Shown here one piece after another: positions 26,113-37,740 of a stretch of 64,000 nt of DNA; position 1 is the stretch's first letter; each line of letters begins with the position of its first letter. The stretch spans positions 5,947,597 to 6,011,596 of the forward strand of contig CM035353.1 of the NCBI GenBank assembly GCA_020137815.1, written 5' to 3'. The DNA is from Hormiphora californensis. Taxonomy: Eukaryota > Ctenophora > Tentaculata > Cydippida > Pleurobrachiidae. The position numbers were made by a program, and so were the translations under genes. Under the pieces are notes generated by a model. That model was not told the origin of the DNA, ran no database searches, and saw only the letters and a program-made list of their open reading frames with translations.

Positions 26113-27568
26113 TGTGAGGGGGGGGGGAGAGAACAGAAGACAGAAATGTGGATTCTCATAGTGGCCACTTTCTTTAAAGAGATAGAGGGGAAGTGCGCCC
26201 GGTGCGAAGAGTACGGTCTTACCCCTAGAGGTCTACTTGGATCTGAGTTTTATGCTCAGCTAAGATAGTCGCACTGCGCATAGCAAATGCTGTTGCACGC
26301 CAACTCTTCTCTTTCTTTAGTCTAAACTAGTAGGCCCGTTCGCCCTACGGGCGAATTTCGGGGAAATGATAGCTGGATTAGGGAACGCTGACATCACCTG
26401 CACCATCCGTTCCTAGCCTATCTCTCACTTTCTCCCTACTCATGTTGGTGTACGCTCTGGGCTTCCTGACAATGTCGAGGTGCGAATTTAAGAGATCAAT
26501 GTCATGGAGGTGCAGTGCTGTTCCAGAAACTCATCACGTGAAAACTTGGCCGCTATGTAGCCGATTTGGAGATTTCTATATTCGACTGGAGTAATCACCC
26601 TTGGGCGACTTTGGGTAAAGCTATCCGTAGTCGTTGATTGGCTCGCTTGAACACGTTGGCGTAATCTGTCATATTCTCTAGCCTGCTCCCTGACAGCAGC
26701 AGTTCTCCTGGACCTAGGTCCTAGATAAACGTTGCCGAATAGCACTTTGGGTGGAAGAGCTAGACATCAGGACAGAAGTAAAAGAATGCACGTGCAGAAT
26801 TGAATTTCCCCTTGGTACCCAACTGCAACTGGGAGAGAGGTCTCCACTCTCCAGGTCCCTCTAATAATTGCACGTGCAAGTGTAGTTGCTAGGTGACCTC
26901 CGTTACACAATTTGCTTAGTAAGTAGTATGATGTGTCTCTCACTTGTGGGAAAGTCGCACGAGACTTTTTTGCATGAACAAATGTTTCTGAAGAGTTGAA
27001 ATCGTGTGATAACGGATGATTTGGGCCTTGGGGCCTGACTGTACATGTACATGTACAGTCAGGCCCCATGCATGTGGGGTGCGTGATGTACAGTCAGTGC
27101 CTGACAAAGGGGGAAGAGAGTGCGAGAGAGATTCGAGTTGGCCAAAACGTACTTAAAACTTTGACAATTTTCCCAAAATCTCAAAACTTTCCGTTCTACA
27201 GAACTCCATCTAATTTCTCTTCTGTGTTATCCCTCATGGGGCCCCCGTCCTACCCCGTGTACCGTTTATACTGTTGTTCTCAGTTCTTCATACGACATAA
27301 AACAAGAGGGGGGGGGGGCAGTCTAAACAAGTGTGTCCGAGTATCATTATATAGTTGGGTACCGCTCCTGCAGTAGATCTAACCTACTCGCAGTTGTACT
27401 TCAAAACCTTACATTTTCAATCTCTAAGTAAACTTTCAATACAAATCATGGAACCATGATTCACTGCTCTGAGGCTTTAGTGTTTTTTACACTTACAAGG
27501 TCGGGGTATGAAATATACAGTAAATAAAAAGGGCACACCAAACACATCTGGTACTCATTTTCAAAAGA
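25942..27568. other. Gene-poor interval with one unassigned ORF
   Basis: A (GA)n tract lies at 26071-26110. A minus-strand frame at 26488-26745 (85 codons) is rich in Arg, Gln and Ser. It has no recognised domain, and related-looking coding sequence in other frames around it hints at a decayed gene fragment. CTGTACATGTACATGTACAG near 27040 is a perfect palindrome. Confidence 0.35.
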
Positions 27569-28073
27569 TGCACAACACACGCCGGGTAAAAGGTGAAATG
27601 CACAATACAAACCGGCTAAAAGGTGAAACACACAATACAAACCGGCTAAAAGGTGAAATGCACAATACAAACCGGCTAAAAGGTGAAATGCACAATAAAA
27701 ACCGGCTAAAAGGTGAAATGCACAATACAAACCGGCTAAAAGGTGAAATGCACAATACAAACCGGCTAAAAGGTGAAATGCACAATACAAACCGGCTAAA
27801 AGGTGAAATGCACAATACAAACCGGCTAAAAGGTGAAATGCACAATACAAACCGGCTAAAAGGTGAAATGCACAATACAAACCGGCTAAAAGGTGAAATG
27901 CACAATACAAACCGGCTAAAAGGTGAAATGCACAATACAAACCGGCTAAAAGGTGAAATGCACAATACAAACCGGCTAAAAGGTGAAATGCACAATACAA
28001 ACCGGCTAAAAGGTGAAATGCACAATACAAACCGGCTAAAAGGTGAAATGCACAATACAAACCGGCTAAAACC
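27569..28073. repeat. 30-bp satellite, about 16-17 copies, highly homogeneous
   Basis: The unit is TGCACAATACAAACCGGCTA plus AAAGGTGAAA. Only three units carry visible variants. The unit length is divisible by three and stop-free in several frames, so both strands show repeat ORFs of 160-215 codons. These are consequences of the array, not evidence of a protein. Confidence 0.97.
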
Positions 28074-28169
28074 CCTGCACGGTTGTGAACAGTACGGCCC
28101 GTGAACATGTGATTAATCAGTGCTCGAGGAAGACAGAGAGAAGGGAGTGTCTCTATATATATGCTTGCA

Positions 28170-28203
<34 letters not shown>

Positions 28204-29683
28204 CTCTCTCTCTCTCTCTCACTCTCTCTCTCTCTCCCCATCTCTCTCCCATCTTTACTATTCTCCTCTCTGCAAAGTCCAATCTATTCCACTAGATCTC
28301 TCTTCCTTTATAGCTGTATTCCCAACCCTCTATTTCTCTCACTATCGCTCAATCAATCACTGGAGCACTATAGTAACACAACAGTACTACTAGCATGCTC
28401 TCTACCAATCTCCTTCTCCCAATCTCCCTCCTTGCCTCTTAGCAATCTACTTCTATTCACCATCGCTCGCTGTTAATTAAAACTAACAAGCTTCTATTTA
28501 GGGAACTTTAACGGCGGAGCGCACGGAAAGAGGGTCGAGCAAGGCAAGTGAAATAGTTGGTATACTATATATGTGAGGGTACCAGTATTTTAGAGCTAGG
28601 ACACGATACAATAGTTGTGTGTCATGTGCGATCAACGTTACCGATCGAATCGGGACTCGGGCAACTTTGGTACAAACGAAACCAAAAATCATAGCCATCT
28701 AAAAATCACTAAAATGATACACTATTTAGGTTGTGGCTCAGAAGCTAGGTCTTTGTGTCAAGATATTACATATACGATGCAGGATTTTGAAAATTCAGTC
28801 AGTTCACCAGTGTAACACTTCCTGCCTTTCCTATCTATGACACTGATAAAAACTGTCACTCAAAGATGCTTCTACAAGACCAAGGGGGTGAGTCACCTCT
28901 GCTTTTAAAATGAGGTCACAGTTCCGGTGAAGTCTGTCAATCACATATTCCCACATATTATGTGAAAATCATCCTAGGACAAACCATAAGAATATCACGT
29001 GATATTTGTGGCGCGCACCAACAAGTGCTAACAATATCAGTAGACCCAATGGGTTTGCCGCGCGGCGCTTCTACTGCGGATGGAGCGGCAGCGGCGCCGT
29101 ACACACAACACGGCGACCATGACATCTCGAGCAAGGAGAGAGAGAAAGACGGATAGACAGAGAAGATGAAATATAAATAGCAAACCTTTCAAAATAACTC
29201 AGCTTCACCCAGAGTGGAATGGAAGAGAAATCCGTCTGAAAAGGGAGAGGGCACACTGAAGAACGGAGGGGCAGGAAGGTAAATAAAGAAGTAAAAAGGA
29301 GGTGATTCTGTATACCAATGTCGAGATAGATAGATAGATGGAGAAGTTTCTGTCTTACTGAGCCGAAAGAAAGGGGGTGGGTCCCAAAATGTGGGTGGTG
29401 GGACAGATAGAGGAGGGCCTATACTGTCAAAATCAAGGGGGATGGTGGGTGTTTTTCACCTAGGCCAAAAGTTACACAAGCCGCCAGAAAGAAAATACAG
29501 TGAGATACTGGGAGTGAGAAAGGGAGATAGAGATAGAGAGAGGGAGAGAGAGGGAGAGATAGAGAGAGTGAAAGTTTGAGTGATAGATAGTGTGCGTGTG
29601 TACATATGAGTGTATAAAAGTAAATGCTGACTTATAATTACGCATAATATGCAGAGTGTGCATCTTTACATGCAACAGGAGTT

Positions 29684-29736
<53 letters not shown>

Positions 29737-29749
29737 TAGAGATAGGAGA

Positions 29750-29807
<58 letters not shown>

Positions 29808-31310
29808 CGAAAACTGAGTAAGAAACATTCAAAGCGTGTCAACTCGTATGTATGGTTTAGCAAACGAGGGTATAGTAAATGAACCAAGATATATGTACAA
29901 TTAGAGCGAGAGAAATATAAAGATTATGAACTTGAACTAATAAATATTTATCGGCGAGCAACTTACAACACATAAACGATATGATATATCACATTCGTCA
30001 TACATATCACATTAACAGGTCTGAGTAAAATATAAAAAGCATCAAGCACTATCATAGCTCTAATATATTTAAAAGCAACCTCATAGCGGGCAGATCTATT
30101 CAAAGTTATGTAGAATTTCTATGATTTATATCTGCCCCTCCTAATTCTATGAAAGAAATGAGGAGGGGCAGAGCTATTCAAGGTCAAAATCATATAAATG
30201 AGGAGGGGCAGAGCTAGCTCGAGCTATTCAAAAGTATAAATCATAGAAATGAAGAGGGGTAGGAACGATGAGGCGGAGAAGACTCCTATGAACAGCTGCT
30301 GTTCTGAACGTCTGGGATCAGAAGAGATTTAGAGAGCGTCACAGGGAAGGAGAGAGCGAAGGAGACAAGATCTACTTGAGAGCTGCTGATGCGGCAAATA
30401 GTGAAGTTTCCGCGCGGTGATCTTCGTACTTGCTCGCTACTGTCTCTCTTCGAGCTTCAGATAATGCTTATCCTCTATATTGCTCTATCTCTATCTTAGA
30501 AGTAAATATTAATGAGTGAGGAGAGCTATCTCTTCTTTAAATATACAGCCATCACTTGCTGTAACTCAAGAACAGTAACACCTGCTGGCTTAGCGGTGTG
30601 CGACCAAGAATAAAGGGACTAGGTGAAGAGTGAGAGGTTGAGAGTGGTGAGATAGGAGTGGAGCTATACTCTCTCTCTATGTACTATATTCTCTATATCC
30701 TATCTCTATCGCTCTCTGATCTCATCTCTGTATCTCCCCAGATCTAACCTACTACTCTCCCTTCTACTCATCCGTCCTCTCCCTCTCTCTTCTCTCGTTC
30801 TCAGACTACTCGTCTCTCTCTCTCTCCTCGCTCCTCTCCTCTCTCTCGCTCTCTTTCCCTTCGTCTAGATGGAGATAGAGATCAGGATAGTCTAGGTGTT
30901 CTGATGCGAGATCCCTTTATGCTGGCAATAGCATATTATTTTGGCTCGTCTTTAGTTTTCGGTGCAGTAGAGAAAAAGGACAGGAGGTACACAAAACAGA
31001 AATCAAGTTAGTGAGGCATTGAGAGCGTGACATAATAGGAGCACACACTACTTAACTGTTAACATACTCAAAAGTAGCGAAAGTGCTGGCCTAGAGAGCT
31101 AGATTTGATATATCATGAGAAGTCATAACAATAATATGACAGTGTGAAAACAAACCAGTATTTAAATTTCAAAATCCTTAGAAATGAACTTTTATTTATA
31201 ATTCGCCCAGTTCTGGAGAAGAACCCAGTTGTGACAACTGACAAATACGTGTACAGACAGATATGGGATGAACTATGAAGCGACACGTCACGTGTTACAC
31301 GTGTAAAACA
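28074..31310. other. Gene-poor interval
   Basis: It contains (CT)n at 28171-28250, a GGTCGAGCAAGG repeat fragment (28490-28545), interrupted (GA)n at 29510-29575 and 29690-29802, and three copies of a unit of about 45 bases with GAGGAGGGGCAGAGCTATTC (30085-30265). A GC-rich stretch at 29041-29155 looks exon-like: an acceptor-type ATATCAG precedes an open frame that ends in TAG. I recognise no family. Confidence 0.35.
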
Positions 31311-31339
31311 ACTCCCAGTTCCCAGGCCCACACCATGAA

Positions 31340-31460
31340 TCCAACACCCCACAACATCCCACACCATCCCACAACATCCCACACCATTCCCACAACATCC
31401 CACAACATTCCCACAACATCCCACAACACCCCAAAACATTCCACAACACCACACAATATC
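31340..31460. repeat. Degenerate CCCACAACAT tandem repeat
   Basis: Words of 10-11 bases, CCCACA(A/C)CAT and CATTCCCACAA, are repeated about ten times. Confidence 0.85.
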
Positions 31461-31889
31461 CCACTCTGGTACTCACCCGATAAGCCACTCCATTGCAAGT
31501 AGTGCTGCTGCTCTTCACTGACTTCCTCGTGTTTCTCTCTCTCCACTGTAATCAGATCACTTCCTATACCATTCGTCCTATATGTGAGGAAATAGTAAGT
31601 TGGGGGGATGATACAATAATTGGGTCGTATCGCGATATATCGGGGTACATTCCCAGTGTCAAAGTTCGGGTATCTGGGGATCCTGGCTGCTAGTCAATTT
31701 TATCGCCAAAATATCTAGTCAATTTTCTAAAATGGGAAAATTATAGTGAGAAATTGAGAAAATGGTAGCACATTTAAAAAAAAACAAGGTAAATAGGGAT
31801 GACAAACTTCAAATCACCATCTATGTATTTTCTCTAATTTACAGAACATTGTTTTGCTCTGATTTTCACCACCTCCATTCTTACATTTT

Positions 31890-31960
31890 CCATCAGTGGT
31901 GTAGTGGTTACACCATGGACTCTCACCCCGATGATCAGGGTTCGAATCCGGATGGGGTGA
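31890..31960 (+). pseudogene. tRNA-like sequence 1 with intact A and B boxes
   Basis: A box TGGTGTAGTGG (31897-31907) and B box GGTTCGAATCC (31939-31949) fit the Pol III consensus. The D-arm GGTG/CACC pairs well and the anticodon-loop position reads CTCTCAC, as in tRNA-Glu(CTC). The acceptor strands do not pair. Instead the 3' end GGGGTGA is complementary to TCACCCC overlapping the anticodon loop. A T run follows at 31970. It is a tRNA-derived sequence, probably not a working tRNA. Confidence 0.6.
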
Positions 31961-32252
31961 TTTAACTTACTTTTTACTTTCATGATTTTTTCTCTTTGTT
32001 CATACCAGTGTGTTGTAACATGACACTGATAGTGATAACATCACAATATCATAGAAGAACGCTTGTCAGTACATATGTGTGAGATCTCGCTCATCGATGT
32101 CAGGATCTCTAGTCGGTAGAGAGGGAGTCTAGGAGGTAGCCTGTGATAGTCACGGATCCCGCAGCGCACGATAAGCTAATTGCTGAAAAGTCATGCTTTG
32201 TAGACTAGAGATCCAAACATTATATAGAGCGTTGAATAGTGAAATAAGCATA

Positions 32253-32325
32253 AGGTTGGTGGTCTAGTGGTGTGAATTCTCGCCTGTCAAGCAGGCGACT
32301 CGAGTTCGATCCTCAGGTTTGACAG
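32253..32325 (+). pseudogene. tRNA-like sequence 2 with A and B boxes
   Basis: A box TGGTCTAGTGG (32260-32270) is perfect; B box AGTTCGATCCT (32303-32313) is nearly so. The body resembles tRNA-Gly/Asp, with CTGTCAA in the anticodon-loop position. The acceptor strands do not pair, and the 3' end TTGACAG (32319-32325) is complementary to the loop segment CTGTCAA (32284-32290), the same oddity as in its neighbour. A T-rich run follows at 32339. Confidence 0.55.
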
Positions 32326-32513
32326 AAATCTAAAACATTTTTATTTTTTTAAATGTAACCCTTTTTTATTACATATATAATAATCTAGTTAATTAATCAA
32401 TGTGTTGAAACTTAATTATTAAAATAGAAAAATTTGTTTCCATCCTAGTCAAATTTGTTTAAAAAATTCAGGATCCTAGTCGGATTGAGATACTTTGACA
32501 CTGGGGGTACATT

Positions 32514-33422
32514 CCATTTTACAGTTGGGGGGATGCTACAATAATTGGGTCGTATTGGGGTACATTCCATTTTACAGTGGGGGGGGGGGGCTCTGGTAAA
32601 ATGATACAACAGCTGCCTGCGTATATTACGGGGATTTATGTAGCTGCGTTATTATCGCAACAAGATGAGACCAATACATTTTCATATTGCAATATGATAT
32701 TACATATATCAGTAAATATTTTACACTAGCTGTATAAAATACTCTGCTATCTCTACTTGTAATATATGCAGCAGTACGGGGTTTGATATATCAGACATTT
32801 CTGTGTGTGTGGGGGGATAGGTAACAAAGGACTTGACACAAATTGTCAGGAACCGACCGACACAAGTAAACAACCAATCACAACTCGTTATTTAGGTCAC
32901 GTGACTGGTTATCAGCCAATCAGGGACCAGTATTTCCTGATTCGGTCGGTTCCTGACTTGACACAAATTGTACAAGATAGTGGAATCAAAAAGGGTGGTA
33001 ATCAATGAAGCTGTAGTGATAATCAATGAAGCTGTAGAGTATAAAAGAAACAACAAAATCAACAACAATTAAACAGTAACTTCACGTTAATTAAAACATC
33101 CTGCTGTACACACTCAGCAAAAGAAAACTCAAGATATAACAAACTTGCACTCTGCTCTCTTTTACAGCACTCTTATACTCCAAACAGACGAATGATTAAC
33201 GAAATTATAAATCAGTTTAAAAAATTTAAAAAAGTAGAAACGTAAATTAAAAGTATGTGTCTTGGCACTAATCAATTACTCATTCAAATTATCTCTTAAT
33301 TAATTCAACGGATCAATAAAAGCTATTTCAAGCAGTTCTTTTGTATCCAACTATTGCCTTGTTCGACCCTGGTTCCTCACTCAGACCCTGTTTCCTCACG
33401 CCCCCTCTCAGATAGACCAACT
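32514..33422. other. Interval downstream of Atg8: short repeats and a MITE
   Basis: Repeated GGGTACATTCCATTTTACAG units (32506-32585) match the flank of the hAT-like insertion. The 109-bp MITE copy 2 lies inside. The remainder is AT-rich and I see no gene. Confidence 0.4.
32847..32955. repeat. 109-bp MITE, copy 2, with 16-bp flanking duplication
   Basis: The CAGGAACCGACCGA termini are the same as copy 1. ACTTGACACAAATTGT (16 bases) occurs exactly on both sides (32831-32846 and 32956-32971), twice the length expected from copies 1 and 3. Confidence 0.9.
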
Positions 33423-34053
33423 CTAACCAAACGCATCGTCATCAGTATATGCAAAGTATACAAACTTATCAGTATCCTTGTGAGCCTCATACACTTCGCC
33501 CATGGTCAAACACGCGGCCGGAATCTGCAAAGTGTGGGAAAAAACCCTTGTCATGACTGTAACACGCTGCGAGAGTCATGCCCCAAAGTTAAGTCTTTTG
33601 TGGGACAAGAAAATAGATAATGTGAGCGTGTGTGTGTAGCGCTGCCTCTAGTCTACCATTGTGTTCATTCGATGAGGAGGGAACTATATACGTACCACAT
33701 TGTCAACAAAGCAAAAAAGTGTTGTCTCCGGTTGGAGTTGAACTCTCTTCCTAATAATGTAGTGAAACTGGGCGATAGTCAAATCGTAGGGTACCAGAAA
33801 CTTCTTCTTGTCAATATCCGGTAGTTTACCAGATTTAGCGTTTTCAACAATCACCTAGCACACAAATTTGAATATTGATGGCTTAGGGAGATAACTAACT
33901 CTCATTTTTGAGCAGATTTAGTTTAAAATGTTTAGGTTAGAAAGCAGAGTGATTGGAACTAACCGGGATTTTGTCGGGGTATTTATCCAAGATACCGGAC
34001 GCCTCCTTGAGACGGTGATCAAAATCAAACTTGTCTTTGAAAATCCACTTCAT
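33423..34053 (-). CDS. Atg8/GABARAP-family ubiquitin-like modifier, three exons
   Basis: Atg8 proteins are joined to phosphatidylethanolamine on autophagosome membranes and recruit LIR-containing cargo receptors. The minus-strand exons are 33964-34053, 33696-33854 and 33423-33524, joined by GT-AG introns of 109 and 171 bases. The product has 116 residues, against about 117 in GABARAP/GATE-16. Motifs include the MKW start shared with GATE-16, KYPDKIPVIVE, DIDKKKFLVP (48-52 region), IIRKR, FCFVDN and FAYTDDDAFG at the end. The Gly used for lipid attachment is the last residue, followed directly by TAG, so no tail remains for Atg4 to remove. Each exon is too short to stand out as an ORF. The match is very clear; the exact subfamily (GATE-16-like) is inferred. 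Confidence 0.95.
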
Positions 34054-34330
34054 ATTCTATTACTTGGTGGTGTAACTAGCCTATTGTTTTAAAACGTAGG
34101 ATAGATATAAATTGCGCCAGTTTTAAATCAGACTTTAGGACTTGTAGAAAAAGGAATAAATTCCCTTTTTTTCAACTCTTTTTACCCCCTTTTAACATGT
34201 GGCGAGGTATTAACCCCCCACTTGAGCTCAAAATACAGCAATTAGGTCAAGAACCAATTACCAAAGGCCAAAATAAGATTCCGACACTCAGATATGAAAT
34301 AAGAAGCGTACACCCAGGAAAGTGAACAGT
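34054..34330. other. Upstream region of the Atg8 gene
   Basis: AT-rich sequence with no TATA box I would defend. It presumably holds the Atg8 5' UTR and promoter on the minus strand. Confidence 0.4.
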
Positions 34331-34399
34331 GAACACTGAACAGTTGAGAAATGGACTTTTAAGTGTGAATGAGGAAACTTGGAAATTTTTAAAGTATCC

Positions 34400-35560
34400 G
34401 CCGCTTAACTTGTTGACATATGTCACAGGGGCGAAAGCTGGCAAACGCAGCTTGCGCACCGTTCTTATACCTGAACGGGAGAGAGACAGAAAAGGAAAAC
34501 GAAAACAGAAAAGTGGCGAAAACTTCCATCTTGAAAAGTTGTTGAAAACAGCCTTTCAAAACAAGGTTAGCGAAGCGCGGCGCGGCGCGTATCAGATGCA
34601 TCGCACAACAACAATAATCGCGACCGCGCGTTATTTGCCCAAACCGCGTCGCATTGTTACGGTTTGCATTTGGAGAGAAAGAGAAAGAGAAAGAGAAAGA
34701 GAAAGAGAAAGAGAAAGAGAAAGAGAAGAGAAAGAGAAACGAGAACCTACAGCGAAGAGCACAGACAAGAGAAGTAAAGACAACCAGCATCCCACGCCCC
34801 CCTCTCCCTCTCCCGCCCTCCCTCCCTCGCCCTCTCCCTCTCCTCTCCCTCTCCTCGCCCTCCCTCTCCCTCTCCCGCCCCTCTCCCCTCCCTCCCTCTC
34901 CCTCTCACCTCTCCCCTCCCCTCCTCCCCTCCCCCTCCCTCCCATCCCCTCCCTCTCCCTCTCCCTCTCCCTCTCCCTCTCCCTGCCCCTCTCCCTCTCC
35001 CTCTCCCCGCCCCTCCCTCTCCCTCTCCCTCTCCCTCTCCCTCCCCTCTCCCTCCCCTCTCCCTCCTCCCTCTCCCTCTCCCCTCCCCCTCTCCCTCTCC
35101 CTCTCCCTCCTCCCCTCTCCCTCTGCTCCCTCTCCCTCTCCCGCTCCCTCTCCCGCTCCCTCTCCCCTCCCCTCTCCCTCTCCCTCTCCCTCTCCCTCTC
35201 CCTCTCCCCTCCCTCTCCCTCCCTCTCCCCTCTCCCTCTCCCTCCCCTCTCCCTCTCCCTCCCTCCCGCTCCCTCTCCCCCGCTCCTCTCCCTCGCCATC
35301 TCCTCTCCCCTCGCCCTCTCCCTCCCTCCCTCCCGCTTCCCTCTCCCTCTCCCTCTCCCTCTCCCTCTCTCCTCCCTCTCCTCTCCCTCTCCCTCTCCTC
35401 CTGAAAACCCTGGACATATCTGCCCCTCTCTGCAGATCAAATCTATGGTTTCACAGTCTGTAAATCATAATTTACCTGAGTCTTAATATTTATACTATAT
35501 AACCTTTGAATATTGAGATCTCAATAATATATATTACATAAAGTGGTTAACATTCTATTG
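34400..35560. repeat. Purine/pyrimidine block, copy 1 (left of the N gap)
   Basis: A unique 5' part (34479-34682, with GCGCGGCGCGGCGCG) is followed by GAGAAA repeats (34676-34730), a CCCTCT-type tract of about 600 bases (34800-35400) and a unique 3' part. Both unique parts recur at 38478-38690 and 40310-40500 around a GAGAAA tract. The long C/T frames and their G/A mirror frames are low-complexity artefacts. Confidence 0.8.
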
Positions 35561-35601
35561 TGGTATGATGTTCAGTAAATTGGATTCATCAACGAAATTT
35601 C

Positions 35602-35701
35602 NNNNNNNNNNNNNNNNNNNNNNNNNNNNNNNNNNNNNNNNNNNNNNNNNNNNNNNNNNNNNNNNNNNNNNNNNNNNNNNNNNNNNNNNNNNNNNNNNNN
35701 N
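35602..35701. other. Assembly gap (100 N)
   Basis: Exactly 100 N, the usual size for a gap of unknown length. Confidence 0.99.
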
Positions 35702-36560
35702 CGTGCGGACCATAATGCAGCACTGGGACATGCACATTCAAAAATGGTGGCAAGCTTAGGAGGCTTAAAAAAATTTTAAACTAAACGTAAATTAAAAACC
35801 TAAAGAACTTCTTAGAGGCTAATTAAAAAGTTAAAATAAAATAAAATAGGCCTAAAATAGTAAAACTTTAAATAAAAATAGCCTCCCAACTGTTACCGCA
35901 CGACTTATACCACACTACTCAATAAACGCATTATACTTCCAATCCCATCTCCATCTCCAATCCCATTCTCCATCTCCATCTCCCATCTCCATCTCCCCAT
36001 CTCCAGTCTCATCTCCACCCATCTCCATCTACATATCCACTCTCCCCATCTCCATCCCTTCTCCATTCCTCCATTATCTCCATTCTCCATCATCCATCTC
36101 ATCCCATCTCCATCATCTCATCCTCCATCTCCATCTCCATCTCCATCTCCATCTCCATCTCCATCGCCATCTCCATCTCCATCTCCATCTCCATCTTCCA
36201 TCTCCATCTCCCTCTCCAATCCTCCCTCTCCATCTCACATCTCCATCTCCATCTCATCTCCATCTCCATCTCTCCCCACTCCTCTCCATCTCCATCTCCC
36301 ATACTCCCAGTCTCCATCTCCACTCACTCCACCATCTCCATCTCCATTCATCTCATCTCCATCTCCATTCATCCTCTCCATCATCCATTCATCTCCATTA
36401 TCTCCATATCCTCTCCATCCATCTTCCATCTCTCATCCTCTCCATTCTCCTCCATCCTCATCTCTCATCTCTCCATCTCTCCATCTCTCCCATCTCCATA
36501 GTCCATCTCCATCTCCACTCTCTCCATCTCTCTATCTCTTCATATCCATCTCTCCATCTC
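35702..36560. repeat. Degenerate CCATCT satellite
   Basis: CCATCT words are repeated with many insertions and deletions. Irregular length changes beside the gap suggest uncorrected long-read sequence. Confidence 0.8.
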
Positions 36561-37740
36561 CATGCCAAAAGCGCACATTCAAGACTAGAGACAGATAAAC
36601 GTAATTTGAAGCGGAAAAGAAAAGAAAGTTGGGTGGTAGGAGGTTTATGGGTGGCCGCCCCTTGTTGGGACAGCTCTCGCTTTCCCAGCTGTCGACAACA
36701 GGGAGGACTCTTTCTCATCTCTCCACTCTCCATCTTCTCCATCCTCTCCTCTATACCATCTCTCCCCATCTCCCATCTCCATCTCTCCATCTTCCAAATC
36801 TCTCCATCCGTCCAATCCTCTCCATCTCTCCATCTTCTCCATCTCTCACATCTCTCCATGATCTACTCAATCTCTCTATCTCTCTATCTCTCCATCTCTC
36901 ATACTCTTCCCAATCTCTCCATCTCCATAGTGCCATCCTCTCCACCTCTCCAGTCTGTTCTCTTTCTATTCACATTCTCTCCCTCATACCCATGCAAAAC
37001 CGCACCATTCATGACTTAGAGACAGATAAAACGTAATTGAGCGAGAAAAAGGAAATGGTAGTTGGGGGTGGGCGCCCTTGTTGGACACGCTCTGCTTCCA
37101 CTAGCTGTTCGACCACAGGGAGGGACTCTCTCCATACTCTCCATCTCCTCGCATCTCTCCATCCCTAATCTCTCAATACTCTCTATCTCTTATCTCTCCA
37201 GTCGACTTAATTCTTTCAATCTCAATTCTCTCCTTATCTCATCTATCCTCTATCTCTCTATCTCTTCATATTCCGATCTCTCCAGTTCCTCCATGCAAAA
37301 CGCACATTCAGTGACTAGAGATAGATAAACGTTAGCATATGTGAAGCGAGGAAAAAAAGAAAAAGAAGAAGAAATCGGTGTAATGGGTAGTTTGGGTGGC
37401 GCCCTTTGTTGGGACAGCTATGCACTTTCCAGCTGTTCGACACCAGGGAGGACTCTCTCGACTCTCCATCTCCCATACTCTCCATCCCTTAAATCTCTCA
37501 TCTCTCTATCTCTCTATCTTTATCTCTTATATCTCCATCTACTCCATCTCTCTATCTCTTCATATCCATCTCTCCAGCCCCAGCAAACACATTTCCATGA
37601 CAGAGATATGATATAAAACGTAATTAGCTCCCAAGCAGAAAAAGAGAAGAAAAAAATGGTAGTTGGTGGCGCCCTGTTTGGGACAGCATCTGCTTCCAGC
37701 GTTCGACACATCAACCCAGGAGGATCATTGCAAAGAAAAG
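36560..37740. repeat. Four irregular copies of a unit of about 300-420 bp
   Basis: Units beginning near 36562, 36990, 37293 and 37580 share GCGCACATTCA, GAGACAGATAAACGTAATT, TTGTTGGGACAGCT and GGGAGGACTCT. They are separated by CT-rich spacers. Copies differ mainly by single-base indels. Confidence 0.8.

Larger units (their letters stand above)
31652..32505. mobile_element. 854-bp hAT-like non-autonomous element carrying tRNA-like sequences
   Basis: The terminal inverted repeat is CCCAGTGTCAAAGT / ACTTTGACACTGGG. GGTACATT flanks both ends exactly (31644-31651 and 32506-32513), an 8-bp duplication as made by hAT transposases. There is no transposase ORF. Inside are two tRNA-like sequences with Pol III boxes (31890-31960 and 32253-32325). 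A possible third, more decayed one sits near 32095-32130, where AGTCGGTAGAG resembles a tRNA D-arm. Confidence 0.82.

Noticed and set aside
27569-28073. CRISPR-like array
   Set aside because: Repeats are contiguous without variable spacers and the genome is animal; it is a satellite.
27461-28108. Repeat proteins of 160-215 residues from the 30-bp satellite
   Set aside because: The unit is a multiple of three without stops, so several frames are open on both strands. No start context, signal or domain favours one.
34329-35486. A 385-codon plus-strand frame rich in Pro, Ser and Leu and its minus-strand mirror
   Set aside because: It follows the CCCTCT tract exactly; only the first part is unique sequence and that part recurs as a duplicated non-coding block.
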